Below, in pieces: positions 41,373 to 49,460 of a DNA stretch of 64,000 bases (the first letter of the stretch is position 1; each line of letters opens with the position of its first letter). Location: the NCBI GenBank assembly GCA_046350655.1, contig JAXMAB010000006.1, positions 310,001 through 374,000 on the forward strand, read 5' to 3'. The notes below the pieces were generated by a model. It was not told the DNA's origin. It did not search any database and worked only from the letters and a program-made list of their open reading frames with translations. The DNA comes from JAEUHO01 sp046350655 (GTDB taxonomy: Bacteria > Planctomycetota > PLA2 > JAEUHO01). Both the position numbers and the translations under genes were made by a program.

Positions 41373-41405
41373 ACGGGCCCCGCGACCGGGGGTCGCGGGG
41401 CCCGT
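41373..41405. terminator. Bidirectional terminator between the beta-domain gene and atpC
   Basis: ACGGGCCCCGCGACC, loop GGG, then the perfect 15-bp complement. The arm is the same sequence as in the terminator at 4282-4320. Confidence 0.85.
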
Positions 41406-41429
41406 GGGGGGAGCGGGGGAGGTCCGCGG

Positions 41430-41885
41430 TCAGTGCGCGGCGTGCGCGGGCGCGCCGCCCGCGACGTGCTCGGCCAGGCGGACCTTGGCGCGGGCCGTGA
41501 GGATGGCCCGGTCGCGCGAGGCCTCGGCCTCGTCGTCGCCGCCCTTGCGCGCGATCGCCGCCTCGAGCTCGACGCGGGCCTTCGTCAGGTCGAGCGCCTC
41601 GACCGGCGTGACCGACTCGGCCAGGACCGACACCTCGCCGGCGGCGACCTGCACGACGCCGCCGACCAGGAAGAAGCGCTTGGTGCCGCCCTCGGGCACG
41701 TGCGCGCGCAGCTCGCCCGCGCCGAGCAGCCCCACGAACGGGGCGTGCCCGGGCAGGAACGCGACCTCGCCGTCGTGACCGGGCACGACGATCAGGTCGG
41801 CCGGGCCGTCGTAGGCGGCGGCCTCGGGCGTGACGATGGAGAGGTTCAGGTGACCCCCCAGGATCTTGGTGTGGGCGTCCGCCAC
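41430..41885 (-). CDS. atpC: ATP synthase epsilon subunit
   Basis: 151 residues. The beta-sandwich N-domain has LNLSIVTPEAAAYDGPADLIVVPGHDGEVAFLPGHAPFVGLL, a close match to bacterial epsilon, followed by GGVVQVAAGEVSVLAE and the two-helix C-domain (LDLTKARVELEAAIARKGG, RDRAILTARAKVRLAEH). It is part of the F1 central stalk and can inhibit ATP hydrolysis. The last gene of the operon, 1 bp after atpD. Confidence 0.95.
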   Translation of the reverse strand: MADAHTKILGGHLNLSIVTPEAAAYDGPADLIVVPGHDGEVAFLPGHAPFVGLLGAGELRAHVPEGGTKRFFLVGGVVQVAAGEVSVLAESVTPVEALDLTKARVELEAAIARKGGDDEAEASRDRAILTARAKVRLAEHVAGGAPAHAAH

Positions 41886-41886
41886 G

Positions 41887-43317
41887 TCACTTCGCCTTCA
41901 TCTTCTCGGCCTGCTCGGCGGCTTCCTCGATCGTGCCGACGTACATGAACGCCGACTCGGGCAGGTGGTCCCACTTGCCCTCGCAGAGCTCCTTGAACGA
42001 CCGGATCGTCTCCTTGAGCGGGGTGTTGTTGCCCTGCTTGCCGGTGAACACCTCGGCCACGAAGAACGGCTGCGAGAAGAAGCGCTCGATCTTGCGGGCC
42101 CGGCCGACGAGCACCTTGTCCGACTCGGAGAGCTCGTCGACGCCGAGGATGGCGATGATGTCCTGCAGCTCCTTGTAGCGCTGCAGGATGCGGATCACGT
42201 TCTGCGCGACGTCGTAGTGCTCCTGGCCCACGTACTGCGGGTCCATGAGGCGCGACCGCGACTCGAGCGGGTCCACCGCAGGGTAGATGCCCTTCTCGGC
42301 GATCGAACGGTTCAGCGCGGTGAACGCGTCGAGGTGCGTGAACGTCGTGGCCGGCGCCGGGTCGGTGTAGTCGTCGGCGGGCACGTACACGGCCTGGATC
42401 GAGGTGATGGCGCCGCGCTTCGTCGAGGTGATGCGCTCCTGGAGCTCGCCCATCTCGGTGCCGAGGGTGGGCTGGTACCCCACGGCCGACGGCATGCGGC
42501 CCAGGAGGGCCGACACCTCGGAGCCGGCCTGCGTGAACCGGAAGATGTTGTCGATGAAGAGGAGGACGTCGACGCCCTTGGTGTCGCGGAAGTACTCGGC
42601 CATCGTGAGCGCCGTCAGCGCCACGCGCAGGCGCGAGCCGGGCGGCTCGTTCATCTGGCCGAACACCATCACCGTCTGGTCGAGCACGGCCTTGCCCGTG
42701 CTGCCGACCTTCGTCTCCTTCATCTCGAGCCAGAGGTCGTTGCCCTCGCGGGTGCGCTCGCCGACGCCGGCGAACACCGAGAAGCCGGAGTAGAAGCGCG
42801 CGATGCGCGCGATCAGCTCCTGGATGATGACCGTCTTGCCGACGCCGGCGCCGCCGAAGAGGCCGGTCTTGCCGCCGCGGGCGTACGGGGTGAGCAGGTC
42901 GATGACCTTGATGCCCGTCTCGAAGACCTCGGTCTTCGGGGCGAGGTCCGAGAACGACGGCGGGGCCCGGTGGATCGGCCAGCGCTCCGTCGCGGCGCTC
43001 GGGCCGCCCTTGTCGATCGTGTCGCCGATGACGTTGAACACGCGGCCGAGGCAGCCCTCGCCGACCGGCACCGCGACCGGCTTGCCCGTGTCGGTGACGT
43101 CCTGGCCGCGGACCATGCCGTCCGTCGAGCCGAGCGACACCGCGCGCACGCGCCCGCCGCCGAGGTGCTGCTGCACCTCGCCGACGAGGCGGTCGGTGCC
43201 GTCGCGCCGCGCGATCGTCACCTCGAGGGCGTTGTAGATGCGCGGCAGCGCCTCCTGGGGGAACTCCGCGTCGAACGTGGAGCCGATGACCTGGGTGATC
43301 TTGCCGACCGTGGGCAT
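41887..43317 (-). CDS. atpD: ATP synthase beta subunit
   Basis: 476 residues, normal length. GGAGVGKT is the P-loop, GERTREGNDLW the catalytic Glu region, and ALTALTMAEYFRD plus LLFIDNIFRFTQAGSEVSALLGRMPSAVGYQPTL the DELSEED-side domain. The DELSESDK variant of DELSEED is present. It carries the catalytic nucleotide sites of F1. It lies between atpG and atpC as in most bacteria. Confidence 0.98.
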   Translation of the reverse strand: MPTVGKITQVIGSTFDAEFPQEALPRIYNALEVTIARRDGTDRLVGEVQQHLGGGRVRAVSLGSTDGMVRGQDVTDTGKPVAVPVGEGCLGRVFNVIGDTIDKGGPSAATERWPIHRAPPSFSDLAPKTEVFETGIKVIDLLTPYARGGKTGLFGGAGVGKTVIIQELIARIARFYSGFSVFAGVGERTREGNDLWLEMKETKVGSTGKAVLDQTVMVFGQMNEPPGSRLRVALTALTMAEYFRDTKGVDVLLFIDNIFRFTQAGSEVSALLGRMPSAVGYQPTLGTEMGELQERITSTKRGAITSIQAVYVPADDYTDPAPATTFTHLDAFTALNRSIAEKGIYPAVDPLESRSRLMDPQYVGQEHYDVAQNVIRILQRYKELQDIIAILGVDELSESDKVLVGRARKIERFFSQPFFVAEVFTGKQGNNTPLKETIRSFKELCEGKWDHLPESAFMYVGTIEEAAEQAEKMKAK

Positions 43318-43367
43318 GGGGATCGTCCTTCTCGGATGCTTCGGGATGCGGGGGAGGGGGTGCGCGG

Positions 43368-44255
43368 TTACTCGAGGGCGGCCGCGCCGCCCATGATCTC
43401 GGTGAGCTCGGTCGTGATCTGCGACTGACGGCTGCGGTTGAACTGGCGGCCGAGCGACTTGATCATGTCGTTCGCGTTGTCCGTGGCGGCCTTCATGGCC
43501 GTCATGCGGGCCACCTGCTCGGAGACCGCCGCGTCGAGGAACGCCTGGAAGGCGCGCAGCCGCACCGTCCGGGGGATCAGGTCCGTCAGGATCGTCGTGG
43601 CGTCCGGGTCGAAGATCCAGTCCGTGGGCTCGGCGCCCTGCGCGCCGGCCTTCGCCGACGACGCGAGGGCCTCGACGCTGAACGGCAGGATCCGCTCGAC
43701 GACGGCGCGCTGGCGCGACGCCGACTCGAACTTCGTGTACGCGATCGACACCTCGTCGAGCTCGCCCTTCGCGTACGCCTCGATCAGCGGGCCGACGGCC
43801 TCGTTCACCTGGGCGAACGACGGCTTGTCCTCGAAGTGCGTCCAGACGACCTCCGTCGGGAGGCCCTGGAACTTCAGCGCGCTGCCGAGCTTGCGGCCGG
43901 CCACGAGCAGCCGGACCGACTTCCCGGCCTCCGCCGCCGCGCGGCGCGCGCCGAGGGTCTGGCGGACGATGCCGGAGTTGTAGCCGCCGCAGAGGCCGCG
44001 GTTGCTGGCGATGGCGACGATCGCGATGCGCTTCCCGTCCGGGCGCGCGTCGAGCAGCGGGTGCTTCAGCTCGCCCGCGGCGGACGCGAGGCGGGCGACG
44101 AGCGCCGCGAGCCGGTCCGTGTAGGGCCGGGCCGCGACCGCGCGGTCGAACGCCTTCTTGAAGCGCGCCGTGGCGATCATCTGCATCGTCTTCGTGATCT
44201 TGGCGATGTTCTGAACCGCTTTGCGGCGCTTCAGAATTGCGCGGGGCTTGGCCAC
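43368..44255 (-). CDS. atpG: ATP synthase gamma subunit
   Basis: 295 residues. The N-terminal helix (PRAILKRRKAVQNIAKITKTMQMIATARFKKA) and the C-terminal helix (ARMTAMKAATDNANDMIKSLGRQFNRSRQSQITTELTEIMGGAAAL) form the rotor coiled coil. IAIVAIASNRGLCGGYN is the family Rossmann strand. The central rotor shaft of F1. Confidence 0.97.
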   Translation of the reverse strand: MAKPRAILKRRKAVQNIAKITKTMQMIATARFKKAFDRAVAARPYTDRLAALVARLASAAGELKHPLLDARPDGKRIAIVAIASNRGLCGGYNSGIVRQTLGARRAAAEAGKSVRLLVAGRKLGSALKFQGLPTEVVWTHFEDKPSFAQVNEAVGPLIEAYAKGELDEVSIAYTKFESASRQRAVVERILPFSVEALASSAKAGAQGAEPTDWIFDPDATTILTDLIPRTVRLRAFQAFLDAAVSEQVARMTAMKAATDNANDMIKSLGRQFNRSRQSQITTELTEIMGGAAALE

Positions 44256-44311
44256 GAATTCGATTCCGTTCTGGGGTCAGGTCGGGGGGGAGAGGTCGGG
44301 GGCGGGGGGAC

Positions 44312-44321
44312 GCGAGGCCCG
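44312..44321 (-). repeat. Dispersed GCGAGGCCCG copy next to the atpA stop codon
   Basis: Four bases separate the copy from the atpA stop (TGACCGCCGGGCCTCGCGTCCCC on the minus strand), in the atpA-atpG intercistronic gap. Confidence 0.6.
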
Positions 44322-44325
44322 GCGG

Positions 44326-45864
44326 TCAGCGCGGGTCGGCGGCCTTGCCCGCGAGGTAGGCCTCGTTGAACTGCGTCAGGATCCGGCGCAGCTCCTCCTC
44401 GATGTCCTTCGTGAGCTCGCGCTTCTGCGCGAACGTGTCGAAGAACGCCTGGTGGTTGCTGTGCACGTAGTGCAGGAGCTTGCTCTCCCAGTCGCGGACC
44501 TTCTCGACCGGGACGGCGTCGACGAAGCCCGCGCCGCCGCCGAAGATCACGATGATCTGGTCGATGACGTGCATCGGCTTGAACTGGGGCTGCTTCAGGA
44601 TCTCGACCATGCGACGGCCGCGGTCGATCCGGAACTGCGTGCCCTTGTCGAGCTCCGTGCCGAGCTGGGCGAAGGCCTCGAGCTCGCGGAAGGCCGCGAG
44701 GTCGAGGCGGAGGCCGCCGGCGACCGTCTTGGCCTTCATGGCCTTGATCTGCGCCGAGCCGCCCACGCGCGACACCGAGATGCCGACGTCGATGGCGGGG
44801 CGCACGTTGGCGCGGAACAGGTCGGGGATCAGGTAGATCTGGCCGTCCGTGATCGAGATCACGTTCGTCGGGATGTAGGCCGAGACCTCGCCCTCCTGCG
44901 TCTCGATGATCGGCAGCGCGGTCAGCGAGCCGGCGCCGAGGTCGTTCGAGAGCTTCACGGCGCGCTCGAGCAGGCGGCTGTGCAGGTAGAAGACGTCGCC
45001 CGGGTACGCCTCGCGGCCCGGCGGGCGGCGCAGGAGCAGCGACACCTGGCGGTACGCCGCGGCCTGCTTCGTCAGGTCGTCGTACACGCACAGCGTGTGG
45101 CGCTTGTGCTTGTACATCATGTGCTCGGCCATCGCGCAGCCGGCGTACGGGGCGATGAACTGCAGCGGCGCGGGCGCCGACGACGACGCCACGACGACGA
45201 TCGTGTAGTCCATCGCGCCGTTGCGCCGCAGGTCCTCGACGATGCCCGCGACCGTCGACTCCTTCTGGCCGATCGCGACGTAGACGCAGATGACGTTCTC
45301 GGACTTCTGGTTGATGATCGTGTCGATCGCGATCGTCGTCTTGCCGGTCTTGCGGTCGCCGATGATCAACTCGCGCTGGCCGCGGCCGATGGGCGTCATG
45401 GCGTCGATGGCCTTGATGCCCGTCTGCAGCGGCTCCTTCACCGGCTGACGGTCGGCGATGCCGGGGGCGATCATCTCGACCGGGCGGGTCGTCTCCGCGA
45501 CGATCGGGCCCTTGCCGTCGAGCGGGTTGCCGAGCGGGTCCACCACGCGGCCGATGAGGCCGGGGCCGACCGGGACCTCGAGCAGCGCGCCCGTGCGGCG
45601 GACCGTCTGGCCCTCCTTCAGGTCCTTGTACTCGCCGAGGACGATGGCGCCGATCGAGCCCTCTTCCAGGTTGAACACCTGGCCGCGGACGCCGGTCTCG
45701 AACTCGAGCATCTCGCCGGCCATGGCGCGGTCGAGGCCGTAGATGCGGGCGATGCCGTCGCCGACCTCGAGGATCGTGCCGACCTCGGCCACGTCCAGGG
45801 TCGACCGGAACTCCTCGATCTCCTTGCGGAGGACCGACGTGATCTCTTCGGGGTTGAAGCGCAT
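44326..45864 (-). CDS. atpA: ATP synthase alpha subunit
   Basis: 512 residues. GDRKTGKTTIAIDTIINQ is the regulatory-site P-loop; LRRPPGREAYPGDVFYLHSRLLERA and TNVISITDGQIYL are alpha hallmarks. The N-terminus MRFNPEEITSVLRKEIEEF fixes the start at 45864. Non-catalytic nucleotide-binding subunit of F1. The long upstream open frame is antisense shadow. Confidence 0.98.
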   Translation of the reverse strand: MRFNPEEITSVLRKEIEEFRSTLDVAEVGTILEVGDGIARIYGLDRAMAGEMLEFETGVRGQVFNLEEGSIGAIVLGEYKDLKEGQTVRRTGALLEVPVGPGLIGRVVDPLGNPLDGKGPIVAETTRPVEMIAPGIADRQPVKEPLQTGIKAIDAMTPIGRGQRELIIGDRKTGKTTIAIDTIINQKSENVICVYVAIGQKESTVAGIVEDLRRNGAMDYTIVVVASSSAPAPLQFIAPYAGCAMAEHMMYKHKRHTLCVYDDLTKQAAAYRQVSLLLRRPPGREAYPGDVFYLHSRLLERAVKLSNDLGAGSLTALPIIETQEGEVSAYIPTNVISITDGQIYLIPDLFRANVRPAIDVGISVSRVGGSAQIKAMKAKTVAGGLRLDLAAFRELEAFAQLGTELDKGTQFRIDRGRRMVEILKQPQFKPMHVIDQIIVIFGGGAGFVDAVPVEKVRDWESKLLHYVHSNHQAFFDTFAQKRELTKDIEEELRRILTQFNEAYLAGKAADPR

Positions 45865-45899
45865 GGGGTGCGGGACCTTTCGGGGGTTCCGGCGGCCGG

Positions 45900-46457
45900 C
45901 TAGAGCCGGGCCGCCTTCGCGAAGCGCGAGCGGAGGTCGAGGAGGCGACGGCGGACGCTGCCGTCGGCCACGGTGTCGCCCACGCGGAGGACGGCCCCGC
46001 CGATGAGCGCGGGCTTCACCTCGTGCGTGAGGACGGGTTCCTTGCCGAGCGCGGCGGCGAGGCGCGCGCGCCAGGCCTCGAGGTCGGCGGGGGAGACGGG
46101 GGCGGCCGTCGCGAGGGCGACGGGGACGCGCCCGAGGCGCCGGTCGAGGATCTTGCGGTAGGCCCCCGCGGTCTCCGGCAGCGCCCAGAGGCGCGCGCGC
46201 TGCAGGAGCACCTGGAGGAAGCTCGAGAACGTCTCCGACGTCTTGCCGACGGTCACGGCGTCGAGGGCCTTCGCCTTCGCGTCGCGGCCGATCGCGCCGG
46301 AGAGGAAGAAGTTGCGGACGTCGGCGTCGCGCGACCACAGGGCCGCGAAGCCCTCGAGCTCCTCGCCCACCTGGGCGAGGAGGCCGCGGGCGTCCGCCGC
46401 GCCGGCGAGGGCGTCGGCGTAGACGCCGGCCAGGGTGCCGGTGTCGCGCCCGCTCAC
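45900..46457 (-). CDS. atpH: ATP synthase delta subunit
   Basis: 185 residues. It has the six-helix N-domain (VYADALAGAADARGLLAQVGEELEGFAALW) and the conserved C-terminal strand (LIGGAVLRVGDTVADGSVRRRLLDLRSRF). It links F1 to the b-subunit stator. GTG 46457 overlaps the atpF stop by GTGA, so the two stator genes are coupled. Confidence 0.92.
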   Translation of the reverse strand: MSGRDTGTLAGVYADALAGAADARGLLAQVGEELEGFAALWSRDADVRNFFLSGAIGRDAKAKALDAVTVGKTSETFSSFLQVLLQRARLWALPETAGAYRKILDRRLGRVPVALATAAPVSPADLEAWRARLAAALGKEPVLTHEVKPALIGGAVLRVGDTVADGSVRRRLLDLRSRFAKAARL

Positions 46458-47077
46458 GCGCGCCCGCCCGGAGCCTTGCGGCTCCGCTCGTACGAGGCGA
46501 CGGCGTCGTCGACGAGCTTGCGGTGCGACTGCGGGTCGAGCCGCTGCTGCAGGATGCGGCTGGCCACGTCCGTCGAGAGCGTGGCGACCTCGTCGTAGAT
46601 CTCCTTGAGCGCCTGCTGCCGCGCGAGCTCGATGTCGCGCACCGCGCGGTCGCGCTCCTTCTGGGCCTCGGCGCGGGCGTCGCCCTCGAGGCGCGCCTTC
46701 AGCGCCTCGGCGTCGCGACGGCCCTCCTCGACGATGGCGCGGGCCTCCTCGTTGGCCTTCGCGACCTTCGCCTGGTAGTCGGCGAGCAGCGCCTTGGCCT
46801 CGGCGTTCGCCTTCTCGGCGCCCTCGAGCTGGTCGCGGATGCCCTTCTCGCGGGCCTGCAGGCCGGTGAGGATCGGCTTCCACGCCGTCTTCGTGAGCAC
46901 GACGAGGAGCAGCACGAAGACCGCCACCGTCGCCGCGGAGACGACGACGTTGACGTCGAGCAGGCCGGGCTTCGCGTGCCCCGCGTCGCCGTGCTCGTCG
47001 GCCGCGAGGCCGACGGGAGCGCAGCAGAGCGCGAGGACGAGCAGCACGGCGGAGCAGAGCAGCGACGAACGACGCAT
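46454..47077 (-). CDS. atpF: ATP synthase b subunit with N-terminal signal peptide
   Basis: 207 residues. Unlike E. coli b it starts with a cleavable-type signal peptide (RRSSLLCSAVLLVLALCCAPVGLA), then a His/Asp linker, the membrane helix (VVVSAATVAVFVLLLVVLTKTAW) and a long charged coiled coil. Signal-bearing b subunits are known in several Planctomycetota and related groups. It forms the peripheral stalk. Confidence 0.93.
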   Translation of the reverse strand: MRRSSLLCSAVLLVLALCCAPVGLAADEHGDAGHAKPGLLDVNVVVSAATVAVFVLLLVVLTKTAWKPILTGLQAREKGIRDQLEGAEKANAEAKALLADYQAKVAKANEEARAIVEEGRRDAEALKARLEGDARAEAQKERDRAVRDIELARQQALKEIYDEVATLSTDVASRILQQRLDPQSHRKLVDDAVASYERSRKAPGGRA

Positions 47078-47168
47078 GGAGGCTCTCCGGGAACGGGCAG
47101 GCGGGAGGCGACGGCGTCGGGTGCGGGGGGCCGACGAGGGCCCCCCGCGTCCCCGGACCGGCCGTCTC

Positions 47169-47450
47169 TTACTGCTTCGCGAGCATGCAGACGACGAGGG
47201 CGAAGAACGTGAAGCCCTCGATGAGCGCGGCCGAGATGATCATCGACGTGAAGATGCGGCCGCCGGCCTCGGGCTGGCGCGCGATCGACTCGACCGCGTT
47301 GCCCGCGATCGTCGCGATGCCCTTCGCCGCGCCGAACACGACCAGGCCGATGCCGATCGCGAGCAGGCCGTTGACGCCGAAGTACCCGCCGGCGCCCTCG
47401 GCGGCGGCGGCGATGACGGAGGTGAACACGGACGAGAACGAGAGGCCCAT
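47169..47450 (-). CDS. atpE: ATP synthase c subunit
   Basis: 93 residues forming a helical hairpin: first helix GLLAIGIGLVVFGAAKGIATIAGNA, polar loop ARQPEAGGR, second helix IISAALIEGFTFFALVVCML with the ion-carrying Glu in ALIEG. The residues that make a sodium site (a Gln in helix 1, Ser/Thr after the Glu) are absent, so a proton ring is likely. The start is ATG 47450, 5 nt after AGGAG. Confidence 0.93.
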   Translation of the reverse strand: MGLSFSSVFTSVIAAAAEGAGGYFGVNGLLAIGIGLVVFGAAKGIATIAGNAVESIARQPEAGGRIFTSMIISAALIEGFTFFALVVCMLAKQ

Positions 47451-47550
47451 GGGGTCTCCTTCAGGGGTTGTGGTGAGACGGAACGGTCCGGGAACGACGA
47501 ACAACGAACGTCGGCGCGACGGGCGCCGGGGCGACGCCTCCGGGGGGAGG

Positions 47551-48357
47551 CTAGTGCTCCGGGTGGACCGCCATGCCGATGAAGAGGGTGGTCAGGAACG
47601 TGAAGATGAACGCCTGCAGGAAGGCGACGAAGAGCTCGAGCAGGCTGATGGCCGTGGCCCCGAGGACCGACGCCACCGTCACGCCCACGCTCGTGCCGCT
47701 CACGCCCTCGGCCATGAGCCCCGCGAACCCGAGGAGGATCGCCAGCACGATGTGGCCGGCGATCATGTTCGCGAAGAGACGGATGCAGAGCGCGAACGGC
47801 TTCACGAAGGCCGCCGCGATCTCGAGGACCAGCATCAGCGGGTAGAGCAGCGCGGGGACGTGGGGGACGAAGCCCTTGAAGTAGTGGCCCGCGCCCTGCT
47901 CGACGATGCCGCCGACGTGCACGGCGAAGAACGCGCAGACCGCGAGGCCGAGGGTGATCGAGATGTCGCCCGTGGCCGTGCCGCCGAAGTGGCTCGGCGT
48001 GCCCGTGACCACCGTGAGCAGCGCCGCGATCGGCAGCGCGCCGAGGAGGTTCGCGATCAGGATCAGGAAGAACACCGTCCACAGGAACGGCATGAACCGG
48101 TCGGTGGACTCGTGCAGCGCCGGGCGCGCGACGTTCTCGCGCAGGAACTGCATGATCGACTCGACGACGTTGCGGAGGCCGGTCGGCACGGGCCCCTTGC
48201 CGCGCGCGGCCATCGGGAACACCAGCAGCATCACCACGGCGGCCACGAGCAGCATCAGCAGCGTGTTCGTCACGCTGTAGCCGCCCGCCTCGAACAGGCG
48301 GTGGGGGAGCACGTGGTCCAGCGGGTCGCTGGAGGCGAGCGTCAACCCGGCGATCAT
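47551..48357 (-). CDS. atpB: ATP synthase a subunit
   Basis: 268 residues with five or six membrane helices. The essential Arg lies in IRLFANMIAGHIV, and the C-terminal helix LLELFVAFLQAFIFTFLTTLFIGMA is typical. With the c ring it forms the proton channel. The ATG at 48357 overlaps the stop of the upstream small gene (ATGA). Confidence 0.95.
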   Translation of the reverse strand: MIAGLTLASSDPLDHVLPHRLFEAGGYSVTNTLLMLLVAAVVMLLVFPMAARGKGPVPTGLRNVVESIMQFLRENVARPALHESTDRFMPFLWTVFFLILIANLLGALPIAALLTVVTGTPSHFGGTATGDISITLGLAVCAFFAVHVGGIVEQGAGHYFKGFVPHVPALLYPLMLVLEIAAAFVKPFALCIRLFANMIAGHIVLAILLGFAGLMAEGVSGTSVGVTVASVLGATAISLLELFVAFLQAFIFTFLTTLFIGMAVHPEH

Positions 48358-48773
48358 GCGGAGGTCCCCGAGGGGTTGGCGACGCGCATGGTGCGCGCGA
48401 CGACGACGGTCTCGACGGCGAGCAGGGCGACGTACAGCACGCTCGCCCACACGAGCAGCGCCTCGCGCTGCGGGAAGCCGACGGTCCAGAGCGCGAGCAG
48501 CACCCCGAGCGTCAGGAACAGCCGGATCCCGAGGCCGATCATCCAGGCCTGCGCGCGCGCCTCGATCGACGCGGACGCGGCCCGCGAGAGGATCGGGAGG
48601 TACCCGCCGACCGAACCGACCCACGTGAGCACGGCGGCGACCCCCATCCCGAGGAACCCGCCGTTTCCGGTCAGGACATACGTCGGCCATGCGCCGGCGG
48701 CGCACACCACCAGGATGGTGGCCGCGGCGATGCCGGCGAACCGGGCGAGCGAGGGAGTCGTCGGTGAATTCAA
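48354..48773 (-). CDS. AtpI-like small membrane protein of the ATP synthase operon
   Basis: 139 residues with four predicted membrane helices (FAGIAAATILVVCAAGAW, FLGMGVAAVLTWVGSVGGYL, WMIGLGIRLFLTLGVLLALW, LLVWASVLYVALLAVETVVV). Position between AtpZ and atpB, and the Arg in the third helix, match the AtpI/AtpR family that helps assemble the c ring or carries Mg2+. Sequence conservation is weak, so the name is from context. Confidence 0.7.
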   Translation of the reverse strand: MNSPTTPSLARFAGIAAATILVVCAAGAWPTYVLTGNGGFLGMGVAAVLTWVGSVGGYLPILSRAASASIEARAQAWMIGLGIRLFLTLGVLLALWTVGFPQREALLVWASVLYVALLAVETVVVARTMRVANPSGTSA

Positions 48774-48827
48774 GGACGCGGGGAATTCAAGGAGTCGGGG
48801 AGCGCGAGGCGGCGGGACTCAGGGCCG

Positions 48828-49400
48828 CTACCGGGGGGGCTGCCCCCTGCGGTCGTCGGAATCTCGGCGGTCCGCAGAATTCGACGCAAGTGCTTTCTTG
48901 ATCAGGAGATACGTCCCCAGGACGATCCCGACGAAAGCCCCTGCGACCCGAAGCCACGGATCGGTGCCCCATCTAGCATCCGCCCACGATCCCAAAAGGA
49001 AAAACACGACGATTCCCGCCGCGAATTCGATCCCGAGCGAGCCCCACGCGCCCCACGCGCGCCACGCGGCGAGCGAGCCGGCGGCGTCGCCCCCCGGGTC
49101 GGTGGGACCAGGCCGGGTTCCAAAGTCAAGCCCCCCCGGTCCGGGGGAGGGCGACGGGGGCGTGGGCGCGTCGGTGGAGGTCGAGGCGTCCCCCGGCGGC
49201 GGGGTGTCGGCCGGGTCCCGCCCGTCCGTCGCTCGTTCTCTCTCGGGGGCTCGTTCTCCCTCGGGGCGCGGCGGCGTCGTCAGGTCCGGGGGGGAGCCAC
49301 CCCGGCGACCGGCCGACCCGGGGGCCCCGCCCGCGCCCGGGGGGGGACGCGGGGCGTCGCCCGCGGGCCGGTCGTCGGGCGGGGGGGCGGACGGCGGCAC
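48828..49400 (-). CDS. AtpZ/AtpI-family protein with a long Pro-rich N-terminus
   Basis: 190 residues. The last 75 carry the two-helix F0F1-ATPase gene-1 motif (WGSLGIEFAAGIVVFFLLGSWADARWG, WLRVAGAFVGIVLGTYLLIKKAL), found as the first gene of ATP synthase operons. The first 105 residues are Pro/Thr/Asp/Gly-rich and of low complexity, an unusual extension. A TAGGGT box lies 6 nt before GTG 49400, so the operon transcript probably starts at this codon. Confidence 0.8.
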   Translation of the reverse strand: MPPSAPPPDDRPAGDAPRPPPGAGGAPGSAGRRGGSPPDLTTPPRPEGERAPERERATDGRDPADTPPPGDASTSTDAPTPPSPSPGPGGLDFGTRPGPTDPGGDAAGSLAAWRAWGAWGSLGIEFAAGIVVFFLLGSWADARWGTDPWLRVAGAFVGIVLGTYLLIKKALASNSADRRDSDDRRGQPPR

Positions 49401-49406
49401 GGGACC

Positions 49407-49412
49407 ACCCTA
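49407..49412 (-). promoter_or_regulatory. -10-like box TAGGGT driving the ATP synthase operon
   Basis: Six nucleotides before GTG 49400 on the minus strand. It is flanked by GGGACC (49401-49406), which recurs inverted as GGTCCC (49441-49446) on the other side of the divergent region. Confidence 0.5.
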
Positions 49413-49447
49413 CGCGAGAGGGACCCCGCGAGAGTCGTCCGGTCCCG

Positions 49448-49453
49448 TAGGAT
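49448..49453 (+). promoter_or_regulatory. -10-like box TAGGAT, leaderless spacing
   Basis: Seven nucleotides before GTG 49461. With the minus-strand box it forms a compact 60-bp divergent promoter. Confidence 0.45.
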
Positions 49454-49460
49454 TCCGCGC

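Noticed and set aside
41866..43428. A 520-codon plus-strand open frame opposite atpD and atpG
   Set aside because: It is the antisense shadow of two certain ATP synthase genes; its product is Arg/Leu/Glu-rich with no motif.
47169..47450. Sodium-dependent c ring
   Set aside because: The helix-1 Gln and the Ser/Thr after the key Glu are missing, so a proton ring is more likely.
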